Part shown: positions 36,795 to 47,946 of the stretch, piece by piece
Position numbering within the stretch: the first letter of the stretch is position 1
Layout: each line of letters starts with the position of its first letter
Source: Rhodococcus antarcticus
GTDB lineage: Bacteria; Actinomycetota; Actinomycetes; Mycobacteriales; Mycobacteriaceae
NCBI RefSeq assembly: GCF_026153295.1
Contig: NZ_CP110615.1
Span: 3,038,001-3,102,000, forward strand
DNA: 64,000 nucleotides
Direction: 5' to 3'
The notes under the pieces: model-generated
Seen by the model: only the letters and a program-made list of their open reading frames with translations
The model's database searches: none
What the model was told of the DNA's origin: nothing
Program-made: the position numbers and the translations under genes

Positions 36795-38480
36795 CTACGC
36801 GTCGATGACGACCGCGATGATGACCGGCTCCTTGCGGAAGGCCCGGCGCATCCACTTGCCGACCTCGCGGAGGATGACCTGCTCGAGGGCCTTGCTGCCG
36901 GTGATCTTCTGGTCACGGGCGCCCTGGAGCGCGGAGGCGATCATCGGCACCACCGCGTCGTAGGTCTTGGGGTCCGAGACGAACCCGCGGGCGATGAAGT
37001 CCGGGGCCTCGGCCAGCTCGCCGGTGTCCGCGTCGACGATGGCGACGACGGTGAGAACGCCCTCCTCGCTCAGGGTCCGGCGCTCGACCAGCGAGGCCTC
37101 CTTCACCTCGCCGACGGACTGGCCGTCGACGTAGACGAGCTCGACGGGAACCTTGCCGGTGATCGACGCGCGGCCGTCGACGAGGTCGATGACGTGCCCG
37201 TCGGCGGCGATGAGCACCCGGTCGCGCTCGACGCCCGTGGCCACGGCCAGCTCGGCGTTCGCCCGCAGGTGGCGAGCCTCGCCGTGCACGGGCACCACGT
37301 TGGACGGCTGGACGATGTTGTAGCAGTACGTCAGCTCGCCGGCCGAGGCGTGCCCGGAGACGTGCACCTTGGCGTTGCCCTTGTGCACGACGTTGGCGCC
37401 CATGTCGGTGAGCCCGTTGATGACGCGGTAGATCGCGTTCTCGTTGCCCGGGATCAGGCTCGAGGCCAGCAGCACGGTGTCGCCCTCGCCGACCCGGATC
37501 ATGTGGTCGCCCGAGGCCATCCGCGACAGTGCGGCCATCGGCTCGCCCTGGGAGCCCGTGCAGATCAGCGTGACCTTGCTGGGGGGCAGCCGGTCGAGGG
37601 TCTTCAGGTCGACGATGAGCCCGTCCGGCACCGTGAGGTAGCCCAGGTCCATGGCCAGGCCCATGTTGCGGACCATCGAGCGACCGACGAAGGCGACCTT
37701 GCGGCCGGCGGCGTGCGCGGCGTTGATGACCTGCTGGATGCGGTGCACGTGGCTGGCGAAGCTGGAGACGATGACCCGCTTGGGGGCCGTGCGGAACACC
37801 GTCTCGATGGCCGGGGTGAGCTCGCGCTCGGAGGTGGTGAAGCCCGGCACGTCGGCGTTGGTGGAGTCGGTGAGGAACAGGTCGACCCCTTCCTCGCCGA
37901 GGCGGGCGAACCCGCGCAGGTCGGTGAGGCGGCGGTCCAGGGGGAACTGGTCCATCTTGAAGTCACCGGTGTGCAGCACCAGGCCGGCGCGGGTGCGCAC
38001 CGCGATGGCGAGGCTGTCCGGGATGGAGTGGTTGACCGCGAGGAACTCGAGGTCGAAGGGGCCGAGCTTGCGGTGCTCGCCCTCCTTGACCTCGACGACC
38101 TTGGGCTTGATGCGGTGCTCGACGAGCTTGGCCGTGATGAAGCTCAGCGTCAGCCGGGAGCCGATGACGGGGATGTCGGCCCGCTCCTTGAGCAGGTACG
38201 GCACGCCCCCGATGTGGTCCTCGTGCCCGTGGGTCAGCACGATCGCGACCACGTCGTTCAACCGGTTCCGGATGTAGGAGAAGTCCGGGAGGATCACGTC
38301 CACGCCGGGCTGGTGCTCCTCGGGGAACAGCACGCCGCAGTCGATGACGAGCAGCTTGCCGTCCTGCTCGTACACGGTCATGTTGCGGCCGATCTCCCCG
38401 AGGCCGCCCAGCGCCACGACCCGGAGGGCTCCGTCCGGCAGTGCAGGCGGTCGTCCGAGGTTCTGGCGTGGCGCGGTCAT
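36795..38480 (-). CDS. rnj: Ribonuclease J
   Basis: RNase J is a metallo-beta-lactamase-fold endo- and 5'-exoribonuclease that matures rRNA and degrades mRNA. The 561 residues include the metal site HGHEDH, the later HTGDFK and SGHAS motifs of the beta-CASP region, and a C-terminal domain ending VIIAVVIDA. The ATG at 38480 has no Shine-Dalgarno sequence, but TACCGT eight bases upstream suggests a leaderless mRNA. M. tuberculosis Rv2752c is the counterpart; there it lies elsewhere in the genome. Confidence 0.96.
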   Translation of the reverse strand: MTAPRQNLGRPPALPDGALRVVALGGLGEIGRNMTVYEQDGKLLVIDCGVLFPEEHQPGVDVILPDFSYIRNRLNDVVAIVLTHGHEDHIGGVPYLLKERADIPVIGSRLTLSFITAKLVEHRIKPKVVEVKEGEHRKLGPFDLEFLAVNHSIPDSLAIAVRTRAGLVLHTGDFKMDQFPLDRRLTDLRGFARLGEEGVDLFLTDSTNADVPGFTTSERELTPAIETVFRTAPKRVIVSSFASHVHRIQQVINAAHAAGRKVAFVGRSMVRNMGLAMDLGYLTVPDGLIVDLKTLDRLPPSKVTLICTGSQGEPMAALSRMASGDHMIRVGEGDTVLLASSLIPGNENAIYRVINGLTDMGANVVHKGNAKVHVSGHASAGELTYCYNIVQPSNVVPVHGEARHLRANAELAVATGVERDRVLIAADGHVIDLVDGRASITGKVPVELVYVDGQSVGEVKEASLVERRTLSEEGVLTVVAIVDADTGELAEAPDFIARGFVSDPKTYDAVVPMIASALQGARDQKITGSKALEQVILREVGKWMRRAFRKEPVIIAVVIDA

Positions 38481-38488
38481 GGGTGTAG

Positions 38489-38494
38489 ACGGTA
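38489..38494 (-). promoter_or_regulatory. Candidate -10 box of leaderless rnj
   Basis: On the minus strand TACCGT (TAnnnT) ends eight bases before the ATG, and the intervening sequence has no ribosome-binding site. Confidence 0.4.
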
Positions 38495-38560
38495 GTCGGC
38501 CCACGGACCGCGTCGCGCCAGAGGTGCAGTCGCGCGCCCGGCACCCGGCGGCGGAGACCC

Positions 38561-38752
38561 TCAGCCCAGCAGCCGCAGCGACCCCGTCGGGCACGCGGCC
38601 ACGGCGTCGAGGACCAGGGCGCGGCTGCCCTCGGGCGGCTCGGGCACCAGCAGGGTCAGCTCCCCGTCGTCGGCGATCTCGAACACGTCGGGAGCCACCT
38701 CCTCGCACATCCCCAGCGACGCGCAGCGGCGCTCGTCCCACTCGATGCGCAT
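38561..38752 (-). CDS. 3Fe-4S ferredoxin
   Basis: The 63-residue ferredoxin has Cys10-x5-Cys16 and Cys54-Pro55. The usual extra Cys between the first two is replaced by another residue (CASLGMC), which fits a 3Fe-4S cluster of the kind that feeds electrons to P450s. ATG 38752 overlaps the P450 stop (ATGA). No reductase gene is nearby. Confidence 0.9.
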   Translation of the reverse strand: MRIEWDERRCASLGMCEEVAPDVFEIADDGELTLLVPEPPEGSRALVLDAVAACPTGSLRLLG

Positions 38753-40062
38753 CAGGACCTCGCCTCCGGGGTGAAGCGCACCGGGAGGTGGTTTACCCCG
38801 TGGAAGAACGTGCTGGTGGTGCGCGACATCTCACCGCTCACCTCGATGTCGGGCAGCCGGGTCAGCAGCTCGCGCCAGATCGCCTTGATCTGCTGGCGGG
38901 CGAGCTGGCCGCCGAGGCAGTGGTGGATGCCGCCGCCGCCGAAGCTGATGTGCGGGTTGGGGTGCCGCGAGAGGTCGAAGCGCTCCGGGTGGTCGAAGAC
39001 CTCGGTGTCCCAGTTCGCCGAGGCGTAGAACAGCACCACCTTGTCCCCCTTGGTGATGTGCGCGCCGTTCAGCTCGCAGTCCCGCGCCGCGGTGCGCCGG
39101 AAGGTCAGGATCGGGGTGGCCCAGCGGACCATCTCCTCGATCGCGCTGCCGATGCGGGCGTCGAAGTCCGCCACCAGCCACGCGCGCTGCTCGGGATTGT
39201 CGGTGAGCGCCTGCATGGCGTGGCTGATGCTCTGCCGCGTGGTGTCGTTGCCGGCCACCGAGAGCAGCCCGAAGAAGCTGATGATCTCGTCGTCGGTCAG
39301 GTGCTCGCCGTCCACCTCGGCCTGCACCAGGTTGGTCATCAGGTCGTGCTCGGGGTGCTCGCGGCGGGACGCGATGAGCGCCGCGGAGACCGTGCGCAGG
39401 TTCATCATCGCTTCGAACAGCCGGGCGAGCGGCTGTTCGCCGTCGAGCAGCTCGGGGTCGTTCCAGCCGCCGGCGAACTGCGCCTCGTGGGCGACGTGGG
39501 CGCGCTGGTCCCGGGGGACGCCGATCATGTCGCAGATGTTGTGCATGGGCATGAGCCCGGCGATCTCGGTGACGAAGTCGACCTCGCCCAGCGGTGCGAC
39601 GGCGTCGACGATCTCGCGCGCGTTGGTGCGGATCTGGTCGTCGATGAGCCGGATCTGCTTGGGCGTGAAGGCCGAGGTGAGCAGTCGGCGGACCTTGGTG
39701 TGCCGCGGCGGGTCCATGGCGATGAAGCCCTGACCCGCGTCGAGCAGCTCCGGCGGGATGGAGTCGAAGACGATGCCCTCGCCCGAGAGGAAGTCCTCGT
39801 GCCGCTTGGTGACCTCCACGAGGTCCGCGTGCCGGGTCACGGCCCAGAAGCCCTGGTCGTTCGGGTCCTCGAACAGCCGCTCCTCGACGGGGCGGTGCCA
39901 GCTCACGGGCCGGTGTGCGCGGAGCTCGGCGAAGGTCTTCTCCCGCTCGACCGCGGGCAGCGCCCAGAAGGCCTTCGACGACAGGTCGGCAGGGTCGTAG
40001 GGGCGGGCGGCCCGGACGGCGGCGGCGCCCTCGGCCTCGGTGGTGTCAGCGGTGACGGTCAT
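38752..40062 (-). CDS. Cytochrome P450
   Basis: A 436-residue class I bacterial P450. The I-helix oxygen-binding motif is AGNDTTRQ, the K-helix EEMVR gives the ExxR salt bridge, and the heme loop FGGGGIHHCLGG has axial Cys382. It resembles the CYP124/CYP125 lipid- and sterol-oxidising branch (FHGVNHLPVRF near the end, MDPPRHTKVRRLL), but a subfamily cannot be assigned by eye. ATG 40062 has AAGGAG upstream. Its ferredoxin is the next gene. Confidence 0.92.
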   Translation of the reverse strand: MTVTADTTEAEGAAAVRAARPYDPADLSSKAFWALPAVEREKTFAELRAHRPVSWHRPVEERLFEDPNDQGFWAVTRHADLVEVTKRHEDFLSGEGIVFDSIPPELLDAGQGFIAMDPPRHTKVRRLLTSAFTPKQIRLIDDQIRTNAREIVDAVAPLGEVDFVTEIAGLMPMHNICDMIGVPRDQRAHVAHEAQFAGGWNDPELLDGEQPLARLFEAMMNLRTVSAALIASRREHPEHDLMTNLVQAEVDGEHLTDDEIISFFGLLSVAGNDTTRQSISHAMQALTDNPEQRAWLVADFDARIGSAIEEMVRWATPILTFRRTAARDCELNGAHITKGDKVVLFYASANWDTEVFDHPERFDLSRHPNPHISFGGGGIHHCLGGQLARQQIKAIWRELLTRLPDIEVSGEMSRTTSTFFHGVNHLPVRFTPEARS

Positions 40063-40093
40063 CAGGTCTCCTTCGCGGCGGTGGTGAGGATCA

Positions 40094-40120
40094 CCTTTAC
40101 ATCTCGACGGATTTTGTCAA
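40094..40120 (-). promoter_or_regulatory. Candidate promoter of the P450 gene
   Basis: On the minus strand TTGACA (40115-40120) is a perfect -35 hexamer, followed 15 bases later by TAAAGG (40094-40099). The spacing is short, but this is the AT-rich core of the 97-base divergent region. Confidence 0.4.
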
Positions 40121-40159
40121 GCGCGTTGGTCGGACCACCACGGCTGGGAGGATGACCCG

Positions 40160-41185
40160 GTGCCCGACGCCCCCGACCGCCCCGTGCTCCTGGCCGTCGA
40201 CGGCAACTCCCTGCTGCACCGCAGCTACCACGCCTTTCTCGGCTCCGGCACCCGCACGGCCGCCGGGGCCGCGACGTGGGCGATCCGCGGGTTCTTCTCC
40301 CAGCTTGGCCTGCTCGTGGACCGGGTCGCCGCCGACGGGCTCGTGGTCGGCTTCGACGACGCGGGCAACAACCGCCGCAAGGTGACCCACCCCGAGTACA
40401 AGGCGACCCGGGGCGAGAAGGACCCCGACCTGGTGGCGCAGCTGCGCCTGGCCGTGCGCGTGCTGCGCGACGCCGGGGCGCACGTGGTGGTGCCCGAGGG
40501 CCTGGAAGCCGACGACGTGGTGGCCGCCGCCGCCCGGGACGCCGCCGCCGCGGGCTGGGACACCGTCATCGCCACCTCCGACCGGGACGCGTTCGCGCTG
40601 GTGGACGGGACCACCCGGCTGCTGCGGCTGATCTCCGGGGGCGTGGACGCCTCCCCCGTGCTCACCCGCGACCGCATGCGGCTGCTCACCGGCGTGTGGC
40701 CCGAGCAGTACCGCGAGCTGGCCGCCCTGCGCGGGGACACCTCCGACAACCTCGCCGGGGTGCGCGGCATCGGCCCCAAGACCGGGGCGCGGCTGCTCTC
40801 CGAGCTCGGCACGGTGCGGGCGGCGCTCGCCGATCCCGAGCGCACCCGGGTGCTCCTCGGCGCCCGGGTAGCCGAGGTGTTCACCTCCGCGGAGTCCCAG
40901 GAGGTGTTCGCCCGCAACGTCGAGCTGATGACGCCGGAGCCCGTGACCACCGGGCTCGACCTCGCCGCGGGGCCCGGACGGCTGCCGCTGGACGAGCACG
41001 CCGTGCGGGCCGCGCTGGAGCGCGTGGAGCTGGGCGCGGTGTGCCGGCCGGCCGTGCGCGCGCTGTGCGGGCTGGGGTTCGCCCCGCCCCCGGTGCCGTC
41101 GTTCGCGAGTGCACCCGCACCCCGAAGGCCCGTCGTGGTCGCGGCCGCCGCGCCCGCCCGCGAGACGGAGTGGACGTTGTTCTAG
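40160..41185 (+). CDS. 5'-3' exonuclease (PolA N-domain-like)
   Basis: The 341 residues form a stand-alone 5' nuclease: DGNSLLHRSYHAF, the metal-binding Asp in VVGFDDAGNNRRK, EGLEADDVVAA, IATSDRDAFALV, and the helix-hairpin-helix GVRGIGPKTGARLLSEL. Such proteins remove RNA primers or flaps. A Pro/Ala-rich tail ends in EWTLF. GTG 40160 has GGGAGGA upstream. It is divergent from the P450 gene. Confidence 0.92.
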   Translation: MPDAPDRPVLLAVDGNSLLHRSYHAFLGSGTRTAAGAATWAIRGFFSQLGLLVDRVAADGLVVGFDDAGNNRRKVTHPEYKATRGEKDPDLVAQLRLAVRVLRDAGAHVVVPEGLEADDVVAAAARDAAAAGWDTVIATSDRDAFALVDGTTRLLRLISGGVDASPVLTRDRMRLLTGVWPEQYRELAALRGDTSDNLAGVRGIGPKTGARLLSELGTVRAALADPERTRVLLGARVAEVFTSAESQEVFARNVELMTPEPVTTGLDLAAGPGRLPLDEHAVRAALERVELGAVCRPAVRALCGLGFAPPPVPSFASAPAPRRPVVVAAAAPARETEWTLF

Positions 41186-41299
41186 CCCGCGAGACCGTCG
41201 AACAGGTCGTCCTCCACGACGTCGGCCCGGCGGGTGGCGGCCACCGCAGCGGGGTCGTGCGCCGGATCGGCGGACTCCCCGCTCCGCCGGGGCCTGCCG

Positions 41300-42235
41300 T
41301 CACCGCTCGGCGGCAGCCTCGGTGTCGAACAGGCCCTCCACGGACAGGTACCGCTCACCGGTGTCGTAGCAGTAGGTGAGCACCCGGGTGCCCGGGGCGA
41401 GGTCGGGGATCTTCTGCGCGACGGCGGCCAGCGACGCCCCGGATGACGGCCCCACGAAGATGCCCTCCACCCGGGCCACCCGCTGCGCGTAGCCGTAGGA
41501 GTCCTCCTCGCTGACGCTGATGGTGCCGTCGAGGGTGTCGCGGTGCAGGTTGGTGGGCACGAACCCCGCGCCGATGCCCTGCAGCTTGTGCGGGGCCGGG
41601 TCCCCCCCGCCGATCACCGGGGACTTGGCCGGCTCCACGGCGTAGGTCTTGAGGTCGGGCCACTGCTCCTTGAGCGCCTCGCTGACCCCGGTGAGGTGCC
41701 CGCCGGTGCCGACGCCGGTGATGAGCACGTCGAGCCCGTCGGGGAAGTCCGCGAGGATCTCCTGGGCGGAGGTGCGCCGGTGCACGTCGATGTTGGCCGG
41801 GTTCTCGAACTGCTGCGGCATCCACGCACCGGGACGCTCGGCCACGAGCTGCTCGGCGCGGGCGATGGCGCCCTTCATGCCCTCGGCGCGCGGGGTGAGC
41901 ACGAACGTCGCCCCGTAGGCGGCCATGAGCCGTCGGCGCTCGACCGACATCGACTCGGGCATCACCAGCACCAGCTCGTAGCCCTTCACGGCCGCGACCA
42001 CGGCCAGCCCGATCCCGGTGTTGCCCGAGGTCGGCTCGATGATGACCCCGCCCGGCTGCAGCGTCCCGTCGGCCTCGGCGGCCTCGATCATGGCCAGGCC
42101 GATCCGGTCCTTGATGGAGCCGCCCGGGTTCTGCCGCTCGAGCTTCATCCACACCTCGACCGGGCCGTCGAACAGGCGGGAGAGGCGGACGTGGGGGGTG
42201 TTGCCGATGACGTCGAGAATGCTGTCGGCCCTCAT
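41300..42235 (-). CDS. cysK: Cysteine synthase A (O-acetylserine sulfhydrylase)
   Basis: CysK makes cysteine from O-acetylserine and sulfide with PLP. The 311 residues have the PLP Lys42 in [11 protein letters not shown], the substrate loop [11 protein letters not shown], and the phosphate-binding [13 protein letters not shown] 42235 has GGAGG seven bases upstream. It lies 35 bases after cysE on the same strand, giving both steps from serine to cysteine. Confidence 0.97.
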   Translation of the reverse strand: MRADSILDVIGNTPHVRLSRLFDGPVEVWMKLERQNPGGSIKDRIGLAMIEAAEADGTLQPGGVIIEPTSGNTGIGLAVVAAVKGYELVLVMPESMSVERRRLMAAYGATFVLTPRAEGMKGAIARAEQLVAERPGAWMPQQFENPANIDVHRRTSAQEILADFPDGLDVLITGVGTGGHLTGVSEALKEQWPDLKTYAVEPAKSPVIGGGDPAPHKLQGIGAGFVPTNLHRDTLDGTISVSEEDSYGYAQRVARVEGIFVGPSSGASLAAVAQKIPDLAPGTRVLTYCYDTGERYLSVEGLFDTEAAAER

Positions 42236-42270
42236 GGGTGGTCCTCCGGTGCTCGGGAGCGGTGCGGCTG

Positions 42271-43164
42271 TCAGAGGTAGAACTCCAGGGCGGGGTCGGA
42301 TGCTTCCCGGCCCCCCTGCGCACCGGGGCTGCGGCGGCGGTCCGTGCCCGCGCTGGTCGAGACGACCGAGCCCGGCGGCACGCTCCGGGTGAGCCACACG
42401 TTGCCGCCGATCCGGCTGCCGCGGCCGATCACGGTGTCCCCGCCGAGGATGGTCGCGCCGGAGTAGACGACGACGTCGTCCTGCACGGTCGGGTGGCGCT
42501 TTCGCGACCCCAGGTCCTTGCTGACGACCAGCGCACCGAGGGTGACGCCCTGGTACAGCCGCACCCGCTCGCCGATCTCGCAGGTCGCCCCGACGACGAC
42601 CCCGGTGCCGTGGTCGATGGCGAAGGAACCGCCGATCGTCGCTCCGGGGTGGATGTCGATACCGGTGGCGCGGTGGGCGAGCTCGCCGAGCAGCCGGGGC
42701 AGCAGCGCGACCCCGCCGACGTGCAGCTGGTGGGCGATCCGGTGCACCGCGGTGGCGAAGAACCCGGGGTAGGCCAGCACCACCTCGTCCACGCCCGAGG
42801 CGGCCGGGTCCCCGTCGGCGGTGGCCGCTGCGTCGAGCAGCAGGGCCGCGCGGATCCCGGGCAGCGCGGCCACGAGCGCCGCAGCCGCGCGGTGGCGGGC
42901 GTCGGCCGCGACGCCCGGCAGGTCCATCGCCTGCTCCAGCAGGCGCACGAGCACGGCGGCGTCGGCCTCGACGGCGTCGGCCCGGCAGGTCGAGCCCCGC
43001 GTGAAGTGCGGGAACAGCAGCGCGAGGCTCGCGTGGATGAGCCGCTCGGCGGTGTCGGGCAGGTCCGGGGGCAGCCGGTAGGCGGCCCGCTCGCCCGCGA
43101 GCAGCGCCGCGAACCCCTCCGGGAGCTCCAGGGTGGGCGACGGGGGGGACGACGTCTCCGGCAT
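42271..43164 (-). CDS. cysE: Serine O-acetyltransferase (long EpsC/SrpH type)
   Basis: CysE acetylates serine to O-acetylserine, the CysK substrate. The 297 residues have a helical N-terminal half and a left-handed beta-helix C-terminal half: [53 protein letters not shown]. The C-terminus ends EFYL; in other species a hydrophobic C-terminal residue docks into CysK. ATG 43164 is close to the divergent furA promoter. It forms a cysE-cysK unit. Confidence 0.94.
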   Translation of the reverse strand: MPETSSPPSPTLELPEGFAALLAGERAAYRLPPDLPDTAERLIHASLALLFPHFTRGSTCRADAVEADAAVLVRLLEQAMDLPGVAADARHRAAAALVAALPGIRAALLLDAAATADGDPAASGVDEVVLAYPGFFATAVHRIAHQLHVGGVALLPRLLGELAHRATGIDIHPGATIGGSFAIDHGTGVVVGATCEIGERVRLYQGVTLGALVVSKDLGSRKRHPTVQDDVVVYSGATILGGDTVIGRGSRIGGNVWLTRSVPPGSVVSTSAGTDRRRSPGAQGGREASDPALEFYL

Positions 43165-43226
43165 GGCGGCGACCCTATGCGCGAGCGGCGGGGCCGGCCG
43201 GAGCCGGTCCGGAGCCCTCCCTTTCC

Positions 43227-43255
43227 TTGACTCGTTCCAGAACAGGGTCCATGCT
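43227..43255 (+). promoter_or_regulatory. furA-katG promoter with putative FurA site
   Basis: TTGACT (43227-43232) and CATGCT (43250-43255) are exactly 17 bases apart and place the transcript start at or beside the GTG at 43263. Between them GTTCCAGAAC (43234-43243) is a short inverted repeat. Mycobacterial furA has a very similar TTGACT..TTCCAGAA region, where FurA binds and where the mRNA is leaderless. Confidence 0.65.
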
Positions 43256-43262
43256 CGGCGGT

Positions 43263-45939
<2,677 letters not shown>

Positions 45940-45953
45940 ACCTCCTGACGAAC

Positions 45954-45995
45954 CCGGCGCCCGGGTCGGCCCTCACCGGCCGGCCCGGGCGCCGG
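45954..45995. terminator. Bidirectional hairpin after katG
   Basis: Arms CCGGCGCCCGGG (45954-45965) and CCCGGGCGCCGG (45984-45995) pair perfectly. Six further inner levels (one G-T) leave a small loop. It lies between convergent katG and the DHPS-like gene. Confidence 0.8.
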
Positions 45996-46007
45996 CCGTC
46001 GGTCCGG

Positions 46008-46904
46008 TCAGTCGACCGACAGGTCGGCCATGGCCGCGAGCACGGCCCGCACCCGCGGAACCTCGTGGGTCCGGTAGATCCCCGTGCCGCCGAGGGTCGC
46101 CAGCACGGCGAAGAAGCCCTCGGCGGTCCGGGTCTCGTCCTCGAAGTAGTCGAGCCCTCCCGGCAGCGAGTGGCAGATGGGCAGGCCCAGGGTGCGGGCG
46201 CGGAAGCTGTTCAACAGCACGACGGCCTGGTGGCGCACCCGGTCCAGGCTGCCCCCGCTGGTGAAGCCGAACCCGACGCCCGGGTCGAGGCAGATGCCGG
46301 CGGCGACACCGCGTCCGCGGGCGTCGGCGACCCGCTCGGCGAACTGCTCGAGCATGGCGGGGTAGGGGTCACGGGCCACCGCGACGTCGTCGAGCTCGCG
46401 AGGGTTGGCCCCGGTGACGTGGCAGAGCACGAGTGCGGCGTCGTGCTCGGCGGCCAGGTCGAACATCGCCGCGTCCTGCGACGGACCGGTGAGGTTGAGC
46501 AGCCTCGCCCCTGCCTGCAGGCACGCCCGCACGACCGCCGGCTCGTAGCTCTCCACGGACACCACGACCCCGGCGGCGGCGAGTCCCTCCACCACGGGAA
46601 CCAGGGCCCGCACCTGGTCCTCGGCGGTGACCCGACGGGTGCCGGCGACCACCGACTCGGCGCCCACGTCGACGAAGTCCGCCCCCTGGGCCGCCAGCAC
46701 GGTGCCCCGGCGCACGGCCGCCTCGACCGACGGCGCGATGCTCTCGCGGTACCAGGAGTCCTGGGACAGGTTCACCACGCCCATGATCGACGGGCGGAGG
46801 TCGGTGTCGAGGACCCGCTCACCCACCCGGAACGGTGCCACGGGGTGGTCGAGGTCCTCGGGGTGCTCGGCGGCGAGGCGGACGAGCTCGCGCAGGCTGA
46901 TCAC
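46008..46904 (-). CDS. DHPS-like pterin-binding domain protein, altered active site
   Basis: The 298 residues follow the TIM-barrel plan of dihydropteroate synthase (MGVVNLSQDSWYRES, DVGAESV, LLNLTGP, DPGVGFGF). The catalytic features of true FolP are missing: NVTPDSF reads NLSQDSW, and the GASRKR loop reads HSLPGGLDYF with no Lys-Arg pair. A genuine folP is at 22-23 kb, so this protein has probably taken another role. GTG 46904 overlaps the RibD-like stop (GTGA), so the two act together or are at least made together. Function unknown. Confidence 0.8.
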   Translation of the reverse strand: MISLRELVRLAAEHPEDLDHPVAPFRVGERVLDTDLRPSIMGVVNLSQDSWYRESIAPSVEAAVRRGTVLAAQGADFVDVGAESVVAGTRRVTAEDQVRALVPVVEGLAAAGVVVSVESYEPAVVRACLQAGARLLNLTGPSQDAAMFDLAAEHDAALVLCHVTGANPRELDDVAVARDPYPAMLEQFAERVADARGRGVAAGICLDPGVGFGFTSGGSLDRVRHQAVVLLNSFRARTLGLPICHSLPGGLDYFEDETRTAEGFFAVLATLGGTGIYRTHEVPRVRAVLAAMADLSVD

Positions 46905-47635
46905 GCGGCGGACGGACGGACGTAGCGGGCCATGAGGAAGCTCTCGGCGGTGAGCAGGTGCACCAGGGTGAACCGGGCCACCTGGTCGAGCCCGCCCGTC
47001 CGGGGAGTCTTCGCGGTGCCGGCGAACACCGGTGAGACGGTGATGTCGGCCTCGTCGAGCAGGTCGGCGGCGACGACGGCCTCGAGCAGCGAGGGGCCGC
47101 CCTCGCAGACGATCCGGCGCAGGCCACGCGCGCCGAGCGCGTCGAGCACGGTGGCCACCTCGAGGTCGGGCAGCGTCAGCACGGTGGCGTGCTCGTGGGC
47201 GGTCTCGAGCGCCTCCGGGTCCGGCGACGGGCCGGTGAGCACCAGCGGGGTCAGGGTCGACCCCGCCCACACGGGCAGCGACCACGGCAGGTCGAGCGAG
47301 CCGGAGACCACGACCAGCTGGGGTGCAGGGGCCTGCCCTGCCCGCTCGCGGCGGTCGGCATCGGCGTCCGCGGCCCGCATCGGGCCGTACTCCTCGGCGC
47401 GCAGCGTCCCGGCACCGACGAGCACCGCGTCGGCCAGGCGCCGCACGCTGTCGAAGACGTCCCCGTCCACCGTCGAGGAGATCGAGCCGCTGAGCCCGTC
47501 CGGACCCGCGGCGGCGCCGTCGAGGGTGGTGACCATCATGGCTCGCACCCACCGACCCTCGTCGGGCCACGGGTAGGCCTCGAGGAGCTCGTCCGGATCG
47601 AGCGACCGCGGCGGTGCCGGGAAGACCATGTCCAC
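46901..47635 (-). CDS. RibD C-terminal-domain reductase
   Basis: The 244 residues match the NADPH-binding reductase domain of RibD and DHFR-like relatives (RAMMVTTLDGAAAG, ADAVLVGAGTLRAEEYGP, RRIVCEGGPSLL). No deaminase domain is present. It resembles M. tuberculosis Rv2671, which can supply DHFR activity when overproduced. GTG 47635 is preferred because TAGGTT ends seven bases before it and no ribosome-binding site is seen; ATG 47629 is possible. It is the first gene of a two-gene unit with the DHPS-like protein. Confidence 0.85.
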   Translation of the reverse strand: MDMVFPAPPRSLDPDELLEAYPWPDEGRWVRAMMVTTLDGAAAGPDGLSGSISSTVDGDVFDSVRRLADAVLVGAGTLRAEEYGPMRAADADADRRERAGQAPAPQLVVVSGSLDLPWSLPVWAGSTLTPLVLTGPSPDPEALETAHEHATVLTLPDLEVATVLDALGARGLRRIVCEGGPSLLEAVVAADLLDEADITVSPVFAGTAKTPRTGGLDQVARFTLVHLLTAESFLMARYVRPSAA

Positions 47636-47642
47636 GGACCTG

Positions 47643-47648
47643 AACCTA
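47643..47648 (-). promoter_or_regulatory. Candidate -10 box of the leaderless ribD-like gene
   Basis: On the minus strand TAGGTT (TAnnnT) ends seven bases before the GTG at 47635. No clear -35 hexamer is visible. Confidence 0.4.
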
Positions 47649-47946
47649 ACGGGTGCCCGCAGGGCCCGCTCCGCGCCAGTGTCCTTCACCAGGCCTGGGT
47701 TCGCCCTGCCGGGTGGTCAGGGACTCGACCACGTCTGCTGGAGGTGTGGTGACAGCACGTCATTTTTTGGTCAGGTCGCGAACGTGAACCACGCCGCCGG
47801 GTGGCCGCGTAGGACCTAGCAAGGGCGTGCTGATCTTTCGCGCCCACCCTGGCGTCAACGGCGACGTCGGAGTCGAACGATGCGAGCCGTACCCGGAACC
47901 CGGACGGCCGTTCCCGCAGTCTCGATCCGACGAAGAGGGGGGCGCC
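47649..47946 (+). other. Leader/promoter region of the polysaccharide cluster
   Basis: About 300 bases without a convincing gene separate the ribD-like gene and the GT2 gene. The only AT-rich patch is at about 47757-47770 (GTCATTTTTTGG), likely part of a promoter. A small stem GGGCG/CGCCC lies near 47823-47852. The end carries the GT2 ribosome-binding site. I looked for c-di-GMP, c-di-AMP, SAM and cobalamin riboswitch cores and recognised none. Confidence 0.4.

Noticed and set aside
41186-41299. Minus-strand open tail ending DDLFDGLAG between the exonuclease and cysK
   Set aside because: It has no start codon outside cysK, no ribosome-binding site and no recognisable homology; kept as an unexplained short intergenic sequence.
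46008-46904. Second functional dihydropteroate synthase
   Set aside because: The TPDSF and SRKR catalytic motifs are absent, whereas the gene at 22.2-23.0 kb has them.
47649-47946. Riboswitch upstream of the GT2 gene
   Set aside because: I checked for GEMM, ydaO-type, SAM and cobalamin core sequences and found none; only a weak stem is visible.
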